DNA of 64,000 nt from Massilia sp. YIM B02769 (GTDB lineage: Bacteria > Pseudomonadota > Gammaproteobacteria > Burkholderiales > Burkholderiaceae_D). The stretch is taken from NCBI RefSeq assembly GCF_030411995.1, contig NZ_JASNRC010000007.1, positions 25,481 to 89,480 of the forward strand, read 5' to 3'. A program made the position numbers and the translations under genes. Positions 37,581 to 46,592 of the stretch are shown piece after piece. The notes below the pieces were generated by a model. The model saw nothing but the letters and a program-made list of their open reading frames with translations. It was not told the DNA's origin and did not search any database. The first letter of the stretch is position 1, and each line of letters opens with the position of its first letter.

Positions 37581-38144
37581 TTGCTCACAGCGCACGACCA
37601 TTTCGATTACGACGCGGCCCTGGCTGCGTGCGCGCGCGGCGATGACCGCGCCTTGCGCAGCATCTACGACCGCGACGGCCGGCGCCTGCTGGGCGTTGCC
37701 CTGCGCATCGTGCGCCGCCGCCAGGTGGCGGAGGACGTGCTGCACGATGCCTTCCTGAATATCTGGACACGGGCGGCCAGCTTCGATCCCGCCCGCGGCG
37801 AGGGCCGTGGCTGGATCTATAGCGTGGTCCGGCACCAGGCGCTGAGCGTGGTGCGCGCCGGCGGCCGCGAGCTGCAGCTCGGACAGGAAGGTCTGGACGC
37901 GATCGAGGCCGAGGCGGTTTCGCACGCGGCGGGCTTGCCCGACGCCTTCGAGCGCCAGCAGGACATGGGCCGCCTGCACGACTGCCTGGTCGGTCTCGAC
38001 GAAGCCAAGCGCAACAGCATCCTGTACGCCTATGTCGACGGCTGTTCGCACGCCGAGATTGCGCAACGCATGCAGTCGCCGCTCGGCACCATCAAGGCCT
38101 GGATCAAACGTGGCCTGAATGCTTTGAAGGAGTGCATGGGATGA
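37581..38144 (+). CDS. ECF-type sigma-70 family RNA polymerase sigma factor
   Basis: A 187-residue protein if the TTG at 37581, preceded by GGAAAGG, is used. Region 2 runs through RSIYDRDGRRLLGVALRI and RRQVAEDVLHDAFLNIW; region 4 has HAEIAQRMQSPLGTIKAWI near the C-terminus. Domain 3 is absent, as in ECF factors. An upstream TTG at 37518 would add 21 non-family residues that overlap the preceding terminator, so it is unlikely. Its stop overlaps the start of the anti-sigma gene (ATGA), the usual regulator/antagonist pair. Confidence 0.88.
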   Translation: MLTAHDHFDYDAALAACARGDDRALRSIYDRDGRRLLGVALRIVRRRQVAEDVLHDAFLNIWTRAASFDPARGEGRGWIYSVVRHQALSVVRAGGRELQLGQEGLDAIEAEAVSHAAGLPDAFERQQDMGRLHDCLVGLDEAKRNSILYAYVDGCSHAEIAQRMQSPLGTIKAWIKRGLNALKECMG

Positions 38145-38842
38145 CCCCGCCGCCAGACGACGATATCGAGGCGCTTGCCGGCGAATATGTGCTCGGCACG
38201 CTGGAGCCGGGCGAACGCCGCAGCGTGGAGCTGGCTTTGCCGCACGACGCGGCCCTGCGCGCCGCCGTACAGGCGTGGGAAGCCCGGCTGCTGCCGCTGA
38301 CCGTCCTCGCCGAACCCCTTGCCCCATCGGCGCAGCTGTGGCTGCGGATCGAGGCGTCGCTGGCGCACCTGGCGCGTCCGGCGGCGCTGCGGACAGATGT
38401 GGCGCCGAAATGGCATGCACGCCTGAATTTCTGGCGCGGTCTGGCTGCGACCGGGTTCGCGGCGGCGCTGATGCTGGCCCTGTGGCTGCCGCAGCAAACA
38501 GCTGCGCCGCGCTACACCGTGGTGCTGGCTGCGCCGTCGAACGCGGCACCGGGCTGGGTGCTGCAGGCGAGCGGCGCCGGCAGCATCAAGCTGGTCCCGC
38601 TCGGGCCTACAACCGTGCCGGACGACAAATCCCTGCAGCTGTGGACCAAGGCCGACGACTGGAAAGGCCCGGTCTCGCTGGGCCTGGTGAAGCCGGGCGA
38701 GACGGTCGACGTGTCGCTGGCGAAGCTGCCGCCGCTGCAGCCGAACCAGCTGTTCGAGATCACGCTCGAACCGAAGACCGGCTCGCCGCTGAACCGCCCG
38801 ACCGGCCCGATCCTCTACATCGGCCGCGCCGTGCAGTTGTAG
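38141..38842 (+). CDS. Anti-sigma factor, RskA-like membrane protein
   Basis: A 233-residue protein. The N-terminal cytosolic part (DDDIEALAGEYVLGTLEPGE) is the sigma-binding region of RskA/anti-sigma-K proteins; one membrane helix (about 104-124, RGLAATGFAAALMLALWLP) leads to a periplasmic beta domain ending TGPILYIGRAVQL. It holds the cognate ECF sigma factor inactive until an envelope signal. Translation is coupled to the sigma gene through ATGA, with AAGGAG upstream. Its TAG stop codon is supplied by the start of an intergenic repeat. Confidence 0.9.
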   Translation: MTPPPDDDIEALAGEYVLGTLEPGERRSVELALPHDAALRAAVQAWEARLLPLTVLAEPLAPSAQLWLRIEASLAHLARPAALRTDVAPKWHARLNFWRGLAATGFAAALMLALWLPQQTAAPRYTVVLAAPSNAAPGWVLQASGAGSIKLVPLGPTTVPDDKSLQLWTKADDWKGPVSLGLVKPGETVDVSLAKLPPLQPNQLFEITLEPKTGSPLNRPTGPILYIGRAVQL

Positions 38843-39076
38843 GGTGGACGGCTCCGCCGTGGTGGTGGCGCATCCCGCGGCGTATGCGCCGTCCACGCGT
38901 CCAGCCAGCATTAAATCAGAGTCAACCTGACACGACGCCGCCGTGCAGTTACGCGTCCAGCCGGCGGCGGAAGGCCGGCGTCGTGATACCGCGCCTCGGT
39001 GCAGGCCCGGGTTGAACGCGTGGACGGCGCGAATGCCGCCTCGGTGCACCGTCCCGGGTGCAGCCGTCCACCCTAC
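38839..39076. repeat. Inverted repeat pair between anti-sigma and DUF4394 genes
   Basis: GTAGGGTGGACGGC (38839-38852) and its exact inverse GCCGTCCACCCTAC (39063-39076) bound the whole gap between two convergent genes. Each arm contains the TAG stop codon of the gene next to it. Degenerate pieces of the same family (ACGCGTGGACGGCGC) lie inside. Confidence 0.85.
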
Positions 39077-40722
39077 GGTTTCATCCAGATCGCGAGGTCG
39101 CGCAGGCCCGGCAAGCCGCTACCGATCACCGACGTGGCAGGCGTCGCCGCGCCGTTCACGGGCGTGGCCGCACCGGTAGCCAGGTCGATGCGGTACAGCG
39201 ACGACGGGCCATTCACCGCCGTGCGCAGGGCCGCCAGCACCAGGCCGTTGGCGCCGCCCACGATGTCCATGCCGCCTTCACCCTGCACTGCAAGGCCCAG
39301 CGCCCCGACATTCACCAGCGTGCCGTCGTTCGGCGGATTCTGCAGCGCCAGGCTGGCGCTGGCGCCGTCGATATCGTAGAGCATGGTGCTGGCCGCACCG
39401 GCATAACTGTTGGTGTAGGCGGCGGCCGTCACCACCGGCGCGGCGCCGGCGCGGTTGATGGCGCCGTCGGTCGTGGTGGCGCCGGTATCGACATTGATGC
39501 GCAGGCTTTGCCCGGTGTTGCCGATCACGCGCAGGCGGTCGGCGGCCGGGTTGAAGTCCACCGCAAAGGCGCTGCCGGCAATCGCCGTGTAGGGCGCGCT
39601 GGTATCGGCGGCGTCGGCGGAGAGGGTGGCCTTGACGGTGGCCGCGCCGCTGGCCGGGTCGATCGTCACGATGCGCGCGTTCGAAGTGATCCCGTACAGC
39701 AGGCCGTCCTTCGGGCGAATGTCGAAGCCGAGCAGGGTCTCGCCGGCGGCCATGCCGCTCAGCGCCACCGAGGCGTCGACCGTGTTCGGCGCCGTGTGCT
39801 TGAACGTGACCAGGCGCCCGTCGTCGGTCAGGCCGAGCAGGGTCGGCGCCTGGGGGGGGCGCAGGGCGATGCCGCGAATGTCCTCGGTGACGCCAACCGT
39901 GCCGACGGCGCTTGCCGCGTTCGCGGTCGCGGCCAGGTTGATCGTGTACAGGCTGCGCGCGCCGCCCACCGTCAGCACGGCATAGCCGGTGTTGGTGCGG
40001 GCGTCAATGTCGAGGCCGTTCGCCGCGCCGGCATCCACGCCCAGCGCCACCGGCATGCTCAGGGTGCCGTCGTTCGGCGGATTCTGCAGGTAGAGCGTGT
40101 CGCTCGCGGTGTCGAGCACGTAGAGCGCGGTGCTGGCGGTGCCGGCGAAGGAATTCGTGTACGCGGCGGCGCTGACGGCCGCATTCGCCGCGCCGCCGTT
40201 GATGTTGCCGTCGGTGGTGGTGGCGCCGGTGTCGACGTTGATGCGCAGGCTTTGCCCGGTATTGCTGACGATGCGCAGGCGGTCGGCGACAGGATTGAAG
40301 TCGACCCCGAAGTCGCTGCCGGCCAGCGCCGTGAACGGCGCCGTGGTGTCGGCCGGATCGGCGGCCAGGGTCGCCTTCAGGGTGGCGGCGCCGCTGGCGG
40401 TGTCGAGCGTGTAGATGCGGCCGCTGCTGCCGACCGCGTACAGCAGCCCGTTGGCCGGGCGGAAGTCGATGCCGATCAGGTTCTCGCCGCTTTGCAGGCC
40501 GGTCACGGCGACCGTCGTGCGCACGGTGCCGGGCGCGTCGCGGTTGAAGGAGACCAGCTTGTTGCTGGCGGTGAGGGCGAAGATGTCGCCGGCCGTCATG
40601 ACCGGCGGATTCGGCGTCGGAGCAGGGGTGCCCACATCGTCGTGGTGGCTGTTGCTGCCGCAGGCCGCCAGGGCCAGTGCGATCGACGAGGCGAGGATCA
40701 GTTTCGGAAATGCGGTATTCAT
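39073..40722 (-). CDS. DUF4394 lipoprotein with two tandem units
   Basis: A 549-residue protein. The N-terminal signal ends in the lipobox LAAC (around residue 20), so it is lipid-anchored; a short His/Asp-rich linker follows. Two halves each carry the DUF4394 pattern: GLLYAVGSSGRIYTLD against GLLYGITSNARIVTID, and each contains NTGQSLRINVDTGATTTDG. The nucleotide sequences of the halves remain very similar, suggesting a recent or homogenised duplication. A beta-propeller-like surface protein is likely; function unknown. It is convergent with an ECF sigma/anti-sigma pair. Confidence 0.88.
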   Translation of the reverse strand: MNTAFPKLILASSIALALAACGSNSHHDDVGTPAPTPNPPVMTAGDIFALTASNKLVSFNRDAPGTVRTTVAVTGLQSGENLIGIDFRPANGLLYAVGSSGRIYTLDTASGAATLKATLAADPADTTAPFTALAGSDFGVDFNPVADRLRIVSNTGQSLRINVDTGATTTDGNINGGAANAAVSAAAYTNSFAGTASTALYVLDTASDTLYLQNPPNDGTLSMPVALGVDAGAANGLDIDARTNTGYAVLTVGGARSLYTINLAATANAASAVGTVGVTEDIRGIALRPPQAPTLLGLTDDGRLVTFKHTAPNTVDASVALSGMAAGETLLGFDIRPKDGLLYGITSNARIVTIDPASGAATVKATLSADAADTSAPYTAIAGSAFAVDFNPAADRLRVIGNTGQSLRINVDTGATTTDGAINRAGAAPVVTAAAYTNSYAGAASTMLYDIDGASASLALQNPPNDGTLVNVGALGLAVQGEGGMDIVGGANGLVLAALRTAVNGPSSLYRIDLATGAATPVNGAATPATSVIGSGLPGLRDLAIWMKP

Positions 40723-40868
40723 GGTCGGCTTCCTCCAGGGTTGGCACTGCGTATCAGGGGTCGTCGGCAAGGCGTTCGAGGCTGTCGAACACGCTGCCAT
40801 ACCCGTACTACGCGGCCGATCCGTTCTTGGATGCAGTCCGATGAAAATATTTTATGAAAGCCGCAAGC

Positions 40869-43355
40869 TCACCTGTTCGGCGCCGCCCGCGCCCCGCTCT
40901 CGGTCATCGCCCGGATGCGCTCTGCCATGGCGTCGATCGAGAACGGCTTGGTCAGCACCGCCATGTCGGGCTGCAAGTAGCCATTGTCGAGCACAGCCGT
41001 TTCCGCGTAGCCCGTGATGAATAGCACCCCCATCCCCGGGCGAGAGATGCGCCCGGCGTCGGCCATCTGGCGTCCGTTCATGCCGCCGGGCAAGCCAACG
41101 TCGGACACCAGCAGGTCGATCCGCGCATCCGACTGCAGGATCGCGAGACCGGCCGCACTGTCGGCCGCCTCGATCCAGGCGCAGCCCAGGTCTTGCAGGA
41201 TGTCGATGACCAGCATGCGCACGGCGGGCTCGTCGTCCACCACCAGCACGGTGGCACGCTGGGCGGCCGGTTCAAGCGCCCGGGGCGCGGCCGTGGCGCC
41301 GGCGGCGTCGCCCTCGTCGTCGCCCGCGCCATGGTGGCGCGGCAGGAAGATGCTGACCGTCGTTCCCGTGCCGATGGCGGACTCGATGCGCACCTGGCCG
41401 CCCGACTGCTGGGCAAAGCCATAGATCATCGACAGGCCGAGACCGGTGCCCTGGCCGATCGGCTTGGTGGTGAAGAAGGGCTCGAAGGCGCGGGCGATGA
41501 CTTCCGGGGACATGCCGCTGCCGGTGTCGCTCACGCTCAGCGCCAGGTACTGGCCGGGGGCCAGGCCGTGCTCGCGCGCAGCCCGCGCGTCCATCGACCG
41601 GTTCGCGGTCTGGATGCGCACGGCGCCGCCATCGGGCATCGCGTCGCGGGCATTGATGCACAGGTTGAGGAGGGCATTCTCGAGTTGCGGCGCATCGACC
41701 AGGGCGGTCCAGGCACCGGGCTCGCAGAACACCTCGATGCGCGTGGCCGGCCCGACGGTACGCTCGATCAGCTCGCGCATGTCCGCAACCAGCCGGTTGA
41801 CGTCGGTCGGCTTGGGCATCAGCGTCTGCTGGCGCGAAAAGGCCAGCAGGCGATGCGTCAGCGCCGCCGCCCGGCGCGACGCGCCCAGCGCCGTCGTGAT
41901 GTAGCGCTCGAAATCCTGGAAACGGCCCTGCTGCATGCGCACCTGCATCAGCTGCAGGGCGCCGGAAATGCCTGCCAGTAGATTGTTGAAGTCGTGCGCC
42001 AGGCCGCCGGTCAGCTGGCCGACGGCTTCCATCTTCTGGCTTTGGCGCAGGGCATTCTGCATTGCCTCGAGCTCGGCCATTTGCTCTTTCTCGCGCGTGA
42101 AGTCGCGGCCGACCGCGTTGATCAGGTCCTCGGCCGAGCGGGTCGACCACGAGATCCAGCGGTAACTGCCGTCGCGGTGGCGGTAGCGGTTGTCGAAGCG
42201 GCTGTGCCCGATGCCTTGCGACAGTTCCTGGGCGCCGGCGATCGTGTGCTCCATGTCGTCCGGGTGGATGAGGTCGAACAGGTTCGATCCGATCAGCTCA
42301 TGCTCGCGCCATCCAAGCACCGCCGCCCAGGCCGGATTGGTTGCCGTGATGACTCCCGTGAAGGTGCAGCGCAACATGATGTCCGACGACAGGGTCCAGA
42401 GGGCGTTGCGGTCCCGGGAGCGCTCGGCAACCTGCCGTTCGAGATCGATCAGCACGCGTTTGCGCGCGTCGATGTCGTCGATGACAAGAATCGCCCCCGC
42501 TTGCATGCCACCGCTGTCGACCAGAGGCACCGCGCTGACGGCGATCCAGGATTCCGTGCCGTCTGCGCGGGTGAGCAGGAATTCATCGCCTGGCGTCACC
42601 AGCTCGCCGCGCAGGGCCCGGGCATCGGGATAGTTCTCGGGGGAAAGCAAGCGTCCCTGCATGTCATATCCGCGCCAGCGCGCGCGCACCTGTTGCGCCG
42701 CATGCAGGGGCAGCTCGGCTTCAGACAGGAACGTCTTGAAGACCGGGTTCTGCAACAGGCAGCGGCCGCCCCCGTCCACCAGGCAGACGCCGACGGGAAG
42801 GTGTTCGATCAGGGTGGAGAAGCGCCTGGCGGCGTCCCTGCGCGCCACGATCTCGTTTTCCAGCGCCAGGTTGCGCGCACGCAGTTCGAGCTCGGCAGCG
42901 TCGCGCTGACGCGCCGCGATCACGCCGGCCGTGGTCTCGGTCGCGATATCCAGCAGGCCCATGATCCTGCCCCGGTCGCGCACGGGACTATAGGCAAACG
43001 ACCACCACGTGTCTTCCTCGTAGCCGTTGCGTGTCATGCACAGGTACATGTCGCTGAAGTGCACCGATTCGCCGGCATGCACGCGCTCCACCAGCGGGCC
43101 GATATCGTTCCAGACGTCGGACGAGACCTCGTAGATGGGCTGGCCCAGCGCCGCCGGGTGGCGCTTGGCCAGGAAGGGCGCGTAGGCGGCGTTGTAGAGC
43201 AGGGTCTGTTTCTCGCCCCAGGTCGCGCACATCGATAGCGGCGAATCGAGCATCATGGAGAAGATCGCCTCCAGCGCGGCCGGCCACTGTTCGCGCGGGC
43301 CAAGCGGTGTCGTGCTCCAGTCGAACGCGCCGAGTTCGAGGGTAAGCGGACTCAT
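40869..43355 (-). CDS. Hybrid sensor histidine kinase/response regulator (PAS-rich)
   Basis: An 828-residue protein without membrane helices. Three PAS-type modules occupy about 10-160, 190-310 and 325-440 (DIDARKR and DFTREKEQ mark their ends). HisKA has [11 protein letters not shown] (phospho-His near 453), HATPase has [14 protein letters not shown] and [18 protein letters not shown], and the C-terminal receiver has [11 protein letters not shown] and [11 protein letters not shown] (Asp near 750). The H-box HDFNN type is common among multi-PAS sensors for light or redox signals. The start at [13 protein letters not shown] is chosen because 40 codons upstream are Arg/Ser-rich and atypical. 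Partner regulator not encoded nearby. Confidence 0.92.
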   Translation of the reverse strand: MSPLTLELGAFDWSTTPLGPREQWPAALEAIFSMMLDSPLSMCATWGEKQTLLYNAAYAPFLAKRHPAALGQPIYEVSSDVWNDIGPLVERVHAGESVHFSDMYLCMTRNGYEEDTWWSFAYSPVRDRGRIMGLLDIATETTAGVIAARQRDAAELELRARNLALENEIVARRDAARRFSTLIEHLPVGVCLVDGGGRCLLQNPVFKTFLSEAELPLHAAQQVRARWRGYDMQGRLLSPENYPDARALRGELVTPGDEFLLTRADGTESWIAVSAVPLVDSGGMQAGAILVIDDIDARKRVLIDLERQVAERSRDRNALWTLSSDIMLRCTFTGVITATNPAWAAVLGWREHELIGSNLFDLIHPDDMEHTIAGAQELSQGIGHSRFDNRYRHRDGSYRWISWSTRSAEDLINAVGRDFTREKEQMAELEAMQNALRQSQKMEAVGQLTGGLAHDFNNLLAGISGALQLMQVRMQQGRFQDFERYITTALGASRRAAALTHRLLAFSRQQTLMPKPTDVNRLVADMRELIERTVGPATRIEVFCEPGAWTALVDAPQLENALLNLCINARDAMPDGGAVRIQTANRSMDARAAREHGLAPGQYLALSVSDTGSGMSPEVIARAFEPFFTTKPIGQGTGLGLSMIYGFAQQSGGQVRIESAIGTGTTVSIFLPRHHGAGDDEGDAAGATAAPRALEPAAQRATVLVVDDEPAVRMLVIDILQDLGCAWIEAADSAAGLAILQSDARIDLLVSDVGLPGGMNGRQMADAGRISRPGMGVLFITGYAETAVLDNGYLQPDMAVLTKPFSIDAMAERIRAMTESGARAAPNR

Positions 43356-43455
43356 GTCGGCACCTGGAGCGCGGCGCGCGGGTCGGGACAAGCGGGAGCG
43401 GGAAATGCGGGAGCGCGACGGGATGAAAGCATGCGAGCGACGAGTGGAGGACGCT

Positions 43456-43496
43456 TGTTGGTAGATGTCTTTCATTTTGGCATATATCTACCAACA
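43456..43496. promoter_or_regulatory. 11-base inverted repeat upstream of the hybrid kinase
   Basis: TGTTGGTAGAT (43456-43466) and its exact inverse ATCTACCAACA (43486-43496) with a 19-base AT-rich spacer. It lies about 100 bases upstream of the kinase start and 88 bases past the end of the XRE-cupin gene, so it could be an operator or a transcript-end hairpin. Confidence 0.55.
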
Positions 43497-43583
43497 GTTC
43501 AAAGCCCGGTACCGTAAAGTCACATCGCCGTCCCGCAAGAAGATGCTGCCAGGAGAGGGGTATCCCCGCACCCGTTTGCGGCG

Positions 43584-44162
43584 CTAGCGGTGCACCACCA
43601 CCAGCAGCGCCTTGGCCTCGGTCTTCCCGACATTGCGCAATATGTGGTCCTGGTCGGCCGGATAGCGCGCCGTACCCCCCGCCTTGACCTTGCGTTTCGA
43701 GGTGCCGACCTCGATCTCGAGCGTGCCGTTAATCACCGTCATGTGCTCCTTGGTGCCCGGATCGTGGGCCTGGGACGCCAGTTCGCCGCCCGGCGCCAGG
43801 GTCAGTTCGTACCACTCGTACTGGCCGGCCAGTTCCATCGGTCCCAGGATGCGCAGGGTATAGCCGGCGTGGGTGCCGGGCAGGGTCGGGGTTTCGTGGG
43901 CGTCCAGCACGCGGATGGCTTCGACGTCGCGGGTTTCCGAGGCCAGCAGTTCGCCGATCTGCACGCCCAGCGCGTTGGCCAGACGCCAGGTGATGGCGAT
44001 GGTAGGATTGGCCTTTTCGCGCTCGATCTGGGACAGCATCGACTTCGATACCCCCGCGATGCGCGACAGGTCTTCCAGCGTCAGGCCGCGCGCCAGGCGC
44101 AGGCGTTGCAGGGTGGCGCCGACTTCCGGCGGGGCGTTATTGGTCGTGACCACGGTTTTCAT
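43584..44162 (-). CDS. XRE family regulator with C-terminal cupin domain
   Basis: A 192-residue protein. Residues 15-75 form an XRE helix-turn-helix (LRLARGLTLEDLSRIAGVSK, then SMLSQIEREKANPTIA); residues 115-190 form a cupin beta-barrel (HDPGTKEHMTVINGTLEIEV). This layout is common in regulators of amino-acid and polyamine catabolism, with the cupin sensing a small ligand. It is divergent from the threonine-degradation operon, which it most likely controls. An AT-rich dyad lies between them. Confidence 0.93.
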   Translation of the reverse strand: MKTVVTTNNAPPEVGATLQRLRLARGLTLEDLSRIAGVSKSMLSQIEREKANPTIAITWRLANALGVQIGELLASETRDVEAIRVLDAHETPTLPGTHAGYTLRILGPMELAGQYEWYELTLAPGGELASQAHDPGTKEHMTVINGTLEIEVGTSKRKVKAGGTARYPADQDHILRNVGKTEAKALLVVVHR

Positions 44163-44228
44163 CTCTACAGACAGCTCGGGTAAATGGAGGAGCGCCGCAC
44201 CTTGCCAAGTTCAACAGGTCGGCGTAAT

Positions 44229-44244
44229 ATTCATTATATTGAAT
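44229..44244. promoter_or_regulatory. AT-rich dyad between the XRE-cupin gene and kbl
   Basis: ATTCA-n6-TGAAT within a strongly AT-rich stretch (44225-44250), 67 bases upstream of the regulator start. A candidate operator for autoregulation and for the operon at 44359. Confidence 0.45.
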
Positions 44245-44358
44245 TTTGGTTCGAGATAGCGAAAACGCAGCACAGCATCGAACCGGTACGGCAAGCGGTC
44301 AACGGTACAGCATAGTCCAACAGCCGGTCAAGCCGGCAACCACAGACAGGGAAATCAC

Positions 44359-45573
44359 ATGAGCGAACAAGCGAAGAACGCCTTTTATACTGGTCTGCAG
44401 AACAATCTGTCGACCTTGCGCGACCAGGGCCTGTTCAAGCCCGAGCGCGTGCTGGCGTCGCGCCAGGGCGCCGTCGTCGAATCCAGCGATGGCCGTACCC
44501 TGATCAACATGTGCGCGAATAACTACCTGGGCCTGTCGGGCGACCTTGAGACCCAAAAGGCCGCGGAAGCCGCGCTGGCCAAGTACGGCTACGGCCTGTC
44601 GTCGGTGCGCTTCATCTGCGGCACGCAAACCGTGCACAAGGAACTGGAACAGGCGCTCTCGAAGTTCCTCGGCACCGAAGACACCATCCTGTACGCAGCG
44701 GCTTTTGACGCCAACGGCGGCGTGTTCGAGCCGCTGTTCGACGAGAACGACGCCATCATCTCCGACGCCCTGAACCACGCCTCGCTGATCGACGGCATCC
44801 GCCTGTGCAAAGCCGCGCGCTACCGCTACGCCAACAACGACATGGCCGACCTGGAAGCCCAGCTGCAGGCAGCCACCGCCGCCGGCAAGCGCCACAAGGT
44901 AATCGTCACCGACGGCGCTTTCTCGATGGACGGCACCATCGCCCAGCTGGATAAAATCTGCGACCTGGCCGACAAGTACGGCGCGCTCACGCTCATCGAC
45001 GAATCGCACGCTTCCGGCTTCCTCGGCGCCACCGGCCGCGGCACCCACGAGCACTGCGGCGTGATCGGCCGCATCGACATCATCACCGGCACCCTCGGTA
45101 AAGCCCTGGGCGGCGCGATGGGCGGCTTTACCTCGGGCCGCAAGGAAGTCATCGAGACCCTGCGCCAGAAGTCGCGTCCCTATCTGTTCTCGAACACCCT
45201 GGCGCCGATGATCGCCGGCGCCTCGCTCGCCGTGCTGGAACGGATCGGCAAGTCGACCGAACTGCGCGACCGCCTGATGGAAAACACCGCCTACTTCCGC
45301 CAGGAGATCGAGCGCATCGGCTTCACCATCAAGCCGGGCACCCACCCGGTGGTGCCGGTGATGCTGTTCGACGCGCCGGTGGCGCAGAAATTCGCGGCGC
45401 GCATGTTCGAACTCGGCGTGCTGCTGTCGGGCTTCTTCTACCCGGTGGTGCCGATGGGCCAGGCGCGCGTGCGCGTCCAGCTGTCGGCCGCGCATACCCG
45501 AGAACAGCTCGATACCGTGCTGGCCGCCTTCGAGCAGGCCGGCAAAGAGCTCGGCATCCTCAAGAATAATTAA
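44359..45573 (+). CDS. kbl: Glycine C-acetyltransferase (2-amino-3-ketobutyrate CoA ligase)
   Basis: A 404-residue PLP enzyme. GTLGKALGG holds the cofactor Lys (248, equivalent to K244 of E. coli KBL); NNYLGLSGD, DEANHASLIDG-type DALNHASLIDG and DESHASGFLG are the usual alpha-oxoamine synthase motifs. It cleaves 2-amino-3-ketobutyrate with CoA to glycine and acetyl-CoA, the second step of threonine breakdown. AGGGA lies upstream of the ATG. It is the first gene of the operon with the threonine dehydrogenase and serine ammonia-lyase. Confidence 0.96.
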   Translation: MSEQAKNAFYTGLQNNLSTLRDQGLFKPERVLASRQGAVVESSDGRTLINMCANNYLGLSGDLETQKAAEAALAKYGYGLSSVRFICGTQTVHKELEQALSKFLGTEDTILYAAAFDANGGVFEPLFDENDAIISDALNHASLIDGIRLCKAARYRYANNDMADLEAQLQAATAAGKRHKVIVTDGAFSMDGTIAQLDKICDLADKYGALTLIDESHASGFLGATGRGTHEHCGVIGRIDIITGTLGKALGGAMGGFTSGRKEVIETLRQKSRPYLFSNTLAPMIAGASLAVLERIGKSTELRDRLMENTAYFRQEIERIGFTIKPGTHPVVPVMLFDAPVAQKFAARMFELGVLLSGFFYPVVPMGQARVRVQLSAAHTREQLDTVLAAFEQAGKELGILKNN

Positions 45574-45602
45574 ATCAATCAGGCTTCAAGGAATATCAGC
45601 AA

Positions 45603-46559
45603 ATGGAACGTCTCCTCATCATCGGCGCCAACGGCCAGATCGGCAGCGAACTGGTTTCCGCACTCGCAGAACAACACGGCGCCGGGAATGTGCTCGCCAC
45701 CGACATCGGCAGCAACAACGTCTACGGCGCGGCGCGCTACGCCCAGCTCGACGTGCTGGACAAGGACAAGCTGGCGCAAGTCATCGCCGACGAAGGCATC
45801 ACCCAGGTCTACCAGCTGGCCGCACTGCTGTCGGCCACCGGCGAAAAGGCGCCTTTGAAAGCCTGGACCCTGAACATGGACGGCCTGCTGAACATTCTCG
45901 AAGTCGCGCGCGAACGCGGCGAAGCCGGCAAACCGCTGAAGGTGTTCTGGCCATCGTCGATCGCCGCTTTCGGGCCGAACACCCCGGCCGAGAACACCGC
46001 GCAGTACACGGTGATGGACCCGACCACGATCTACGGCATCAGTAAACTCGCCGGCGAGCGCCTGTGCGAGTATTACCACACCAAGTACGGCGTGGACGTG
46101 CGTTCGATCCGCTACCCGGGCATCATCAGCTTCAAGTCGCCACCGGGCGGCGGCACCACCGACTACGCGATCGCCATCTTCCACGCGGCACTGAAGGGCG
46201 AGACCTATGAATGCTTCCTCGGCCCGGAAACCACGCTGCCGATGATCTACATGCCGGACGCGATCCGCGCCACCATCGAGCTGATGGACGCCCCAAGCGA
46301 ACAGGTGAAGATCCGCTCCTCGTACAACGTCGCCGGCGTGTCGTTCAACCCGCGCGAACTGGCCGCCGCCATCAAGCAAGCCGTGCCGGCATTTGAGGTC
46401 GCCTACAAACCGGACAGCCGCCAGGCGATTGCCGATACCTGGCCGAAGAGCCTGGACGACAGCCGCGCGAGCGCCGACTGGGGCTGGAAGGCACGCGTCG
46501 GTATCGAAGAGATGGTGTCGAGCATGCTCGAGAACATCGACGTCGGCGCCACCGCGTAA
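45603..46559 (+). CDS. L-threonine 3-dehydrogenase, SDR (epimerase-like) type
   Basis: A 318-residue protein. GANGQIGSE at the N-terminus is the NAD-binding motif and YGISKLAGE holds the catalytic Tyr and Lys; the PGIISFKSPPGGGTTDYA region is diagnostic for the short-chain type threonine dehydrogenases, unlike the zinc-dependent Tdh of E. coli. It oxidises threonine to 2-amino-3-ketobutyrate, the substrate of the preceding gene's product. Spacing 29 bases after kbl with AAGGAA upstream, so cotranscribed. Confidence 0.94.
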   Translation: MERLLIIGANGQIGSELVSALAEQHGAGNVLATDIGSNNVYGAARYAQLDVLDKDKLAQVIADEGITQVYQLAALLSATGEKAPLKAWTLNMDGLLNILEVARERGEAGKPLKVFWPSSIAAFGPNTPAENTAQYTVMDPTTIYGISKLAGERLCEYYHTKYGVDVRSIRYPGIISFKSPPGGGTTDYAIAIFHAALKGETYECFLGPETTLPMIYMPDAIRATIELMDAPSEQVKIRSSYNVAGVSFNPRELAAAIKQAVPAFEVAYKPDSRQAIADTWPKSLDDSRASADWGWKARVGIEEMVSSMLENIDVGATA

Positions 46560-46592
46560 GCCATCGCATAATAAGAAAAGCCGGAGACAAAG

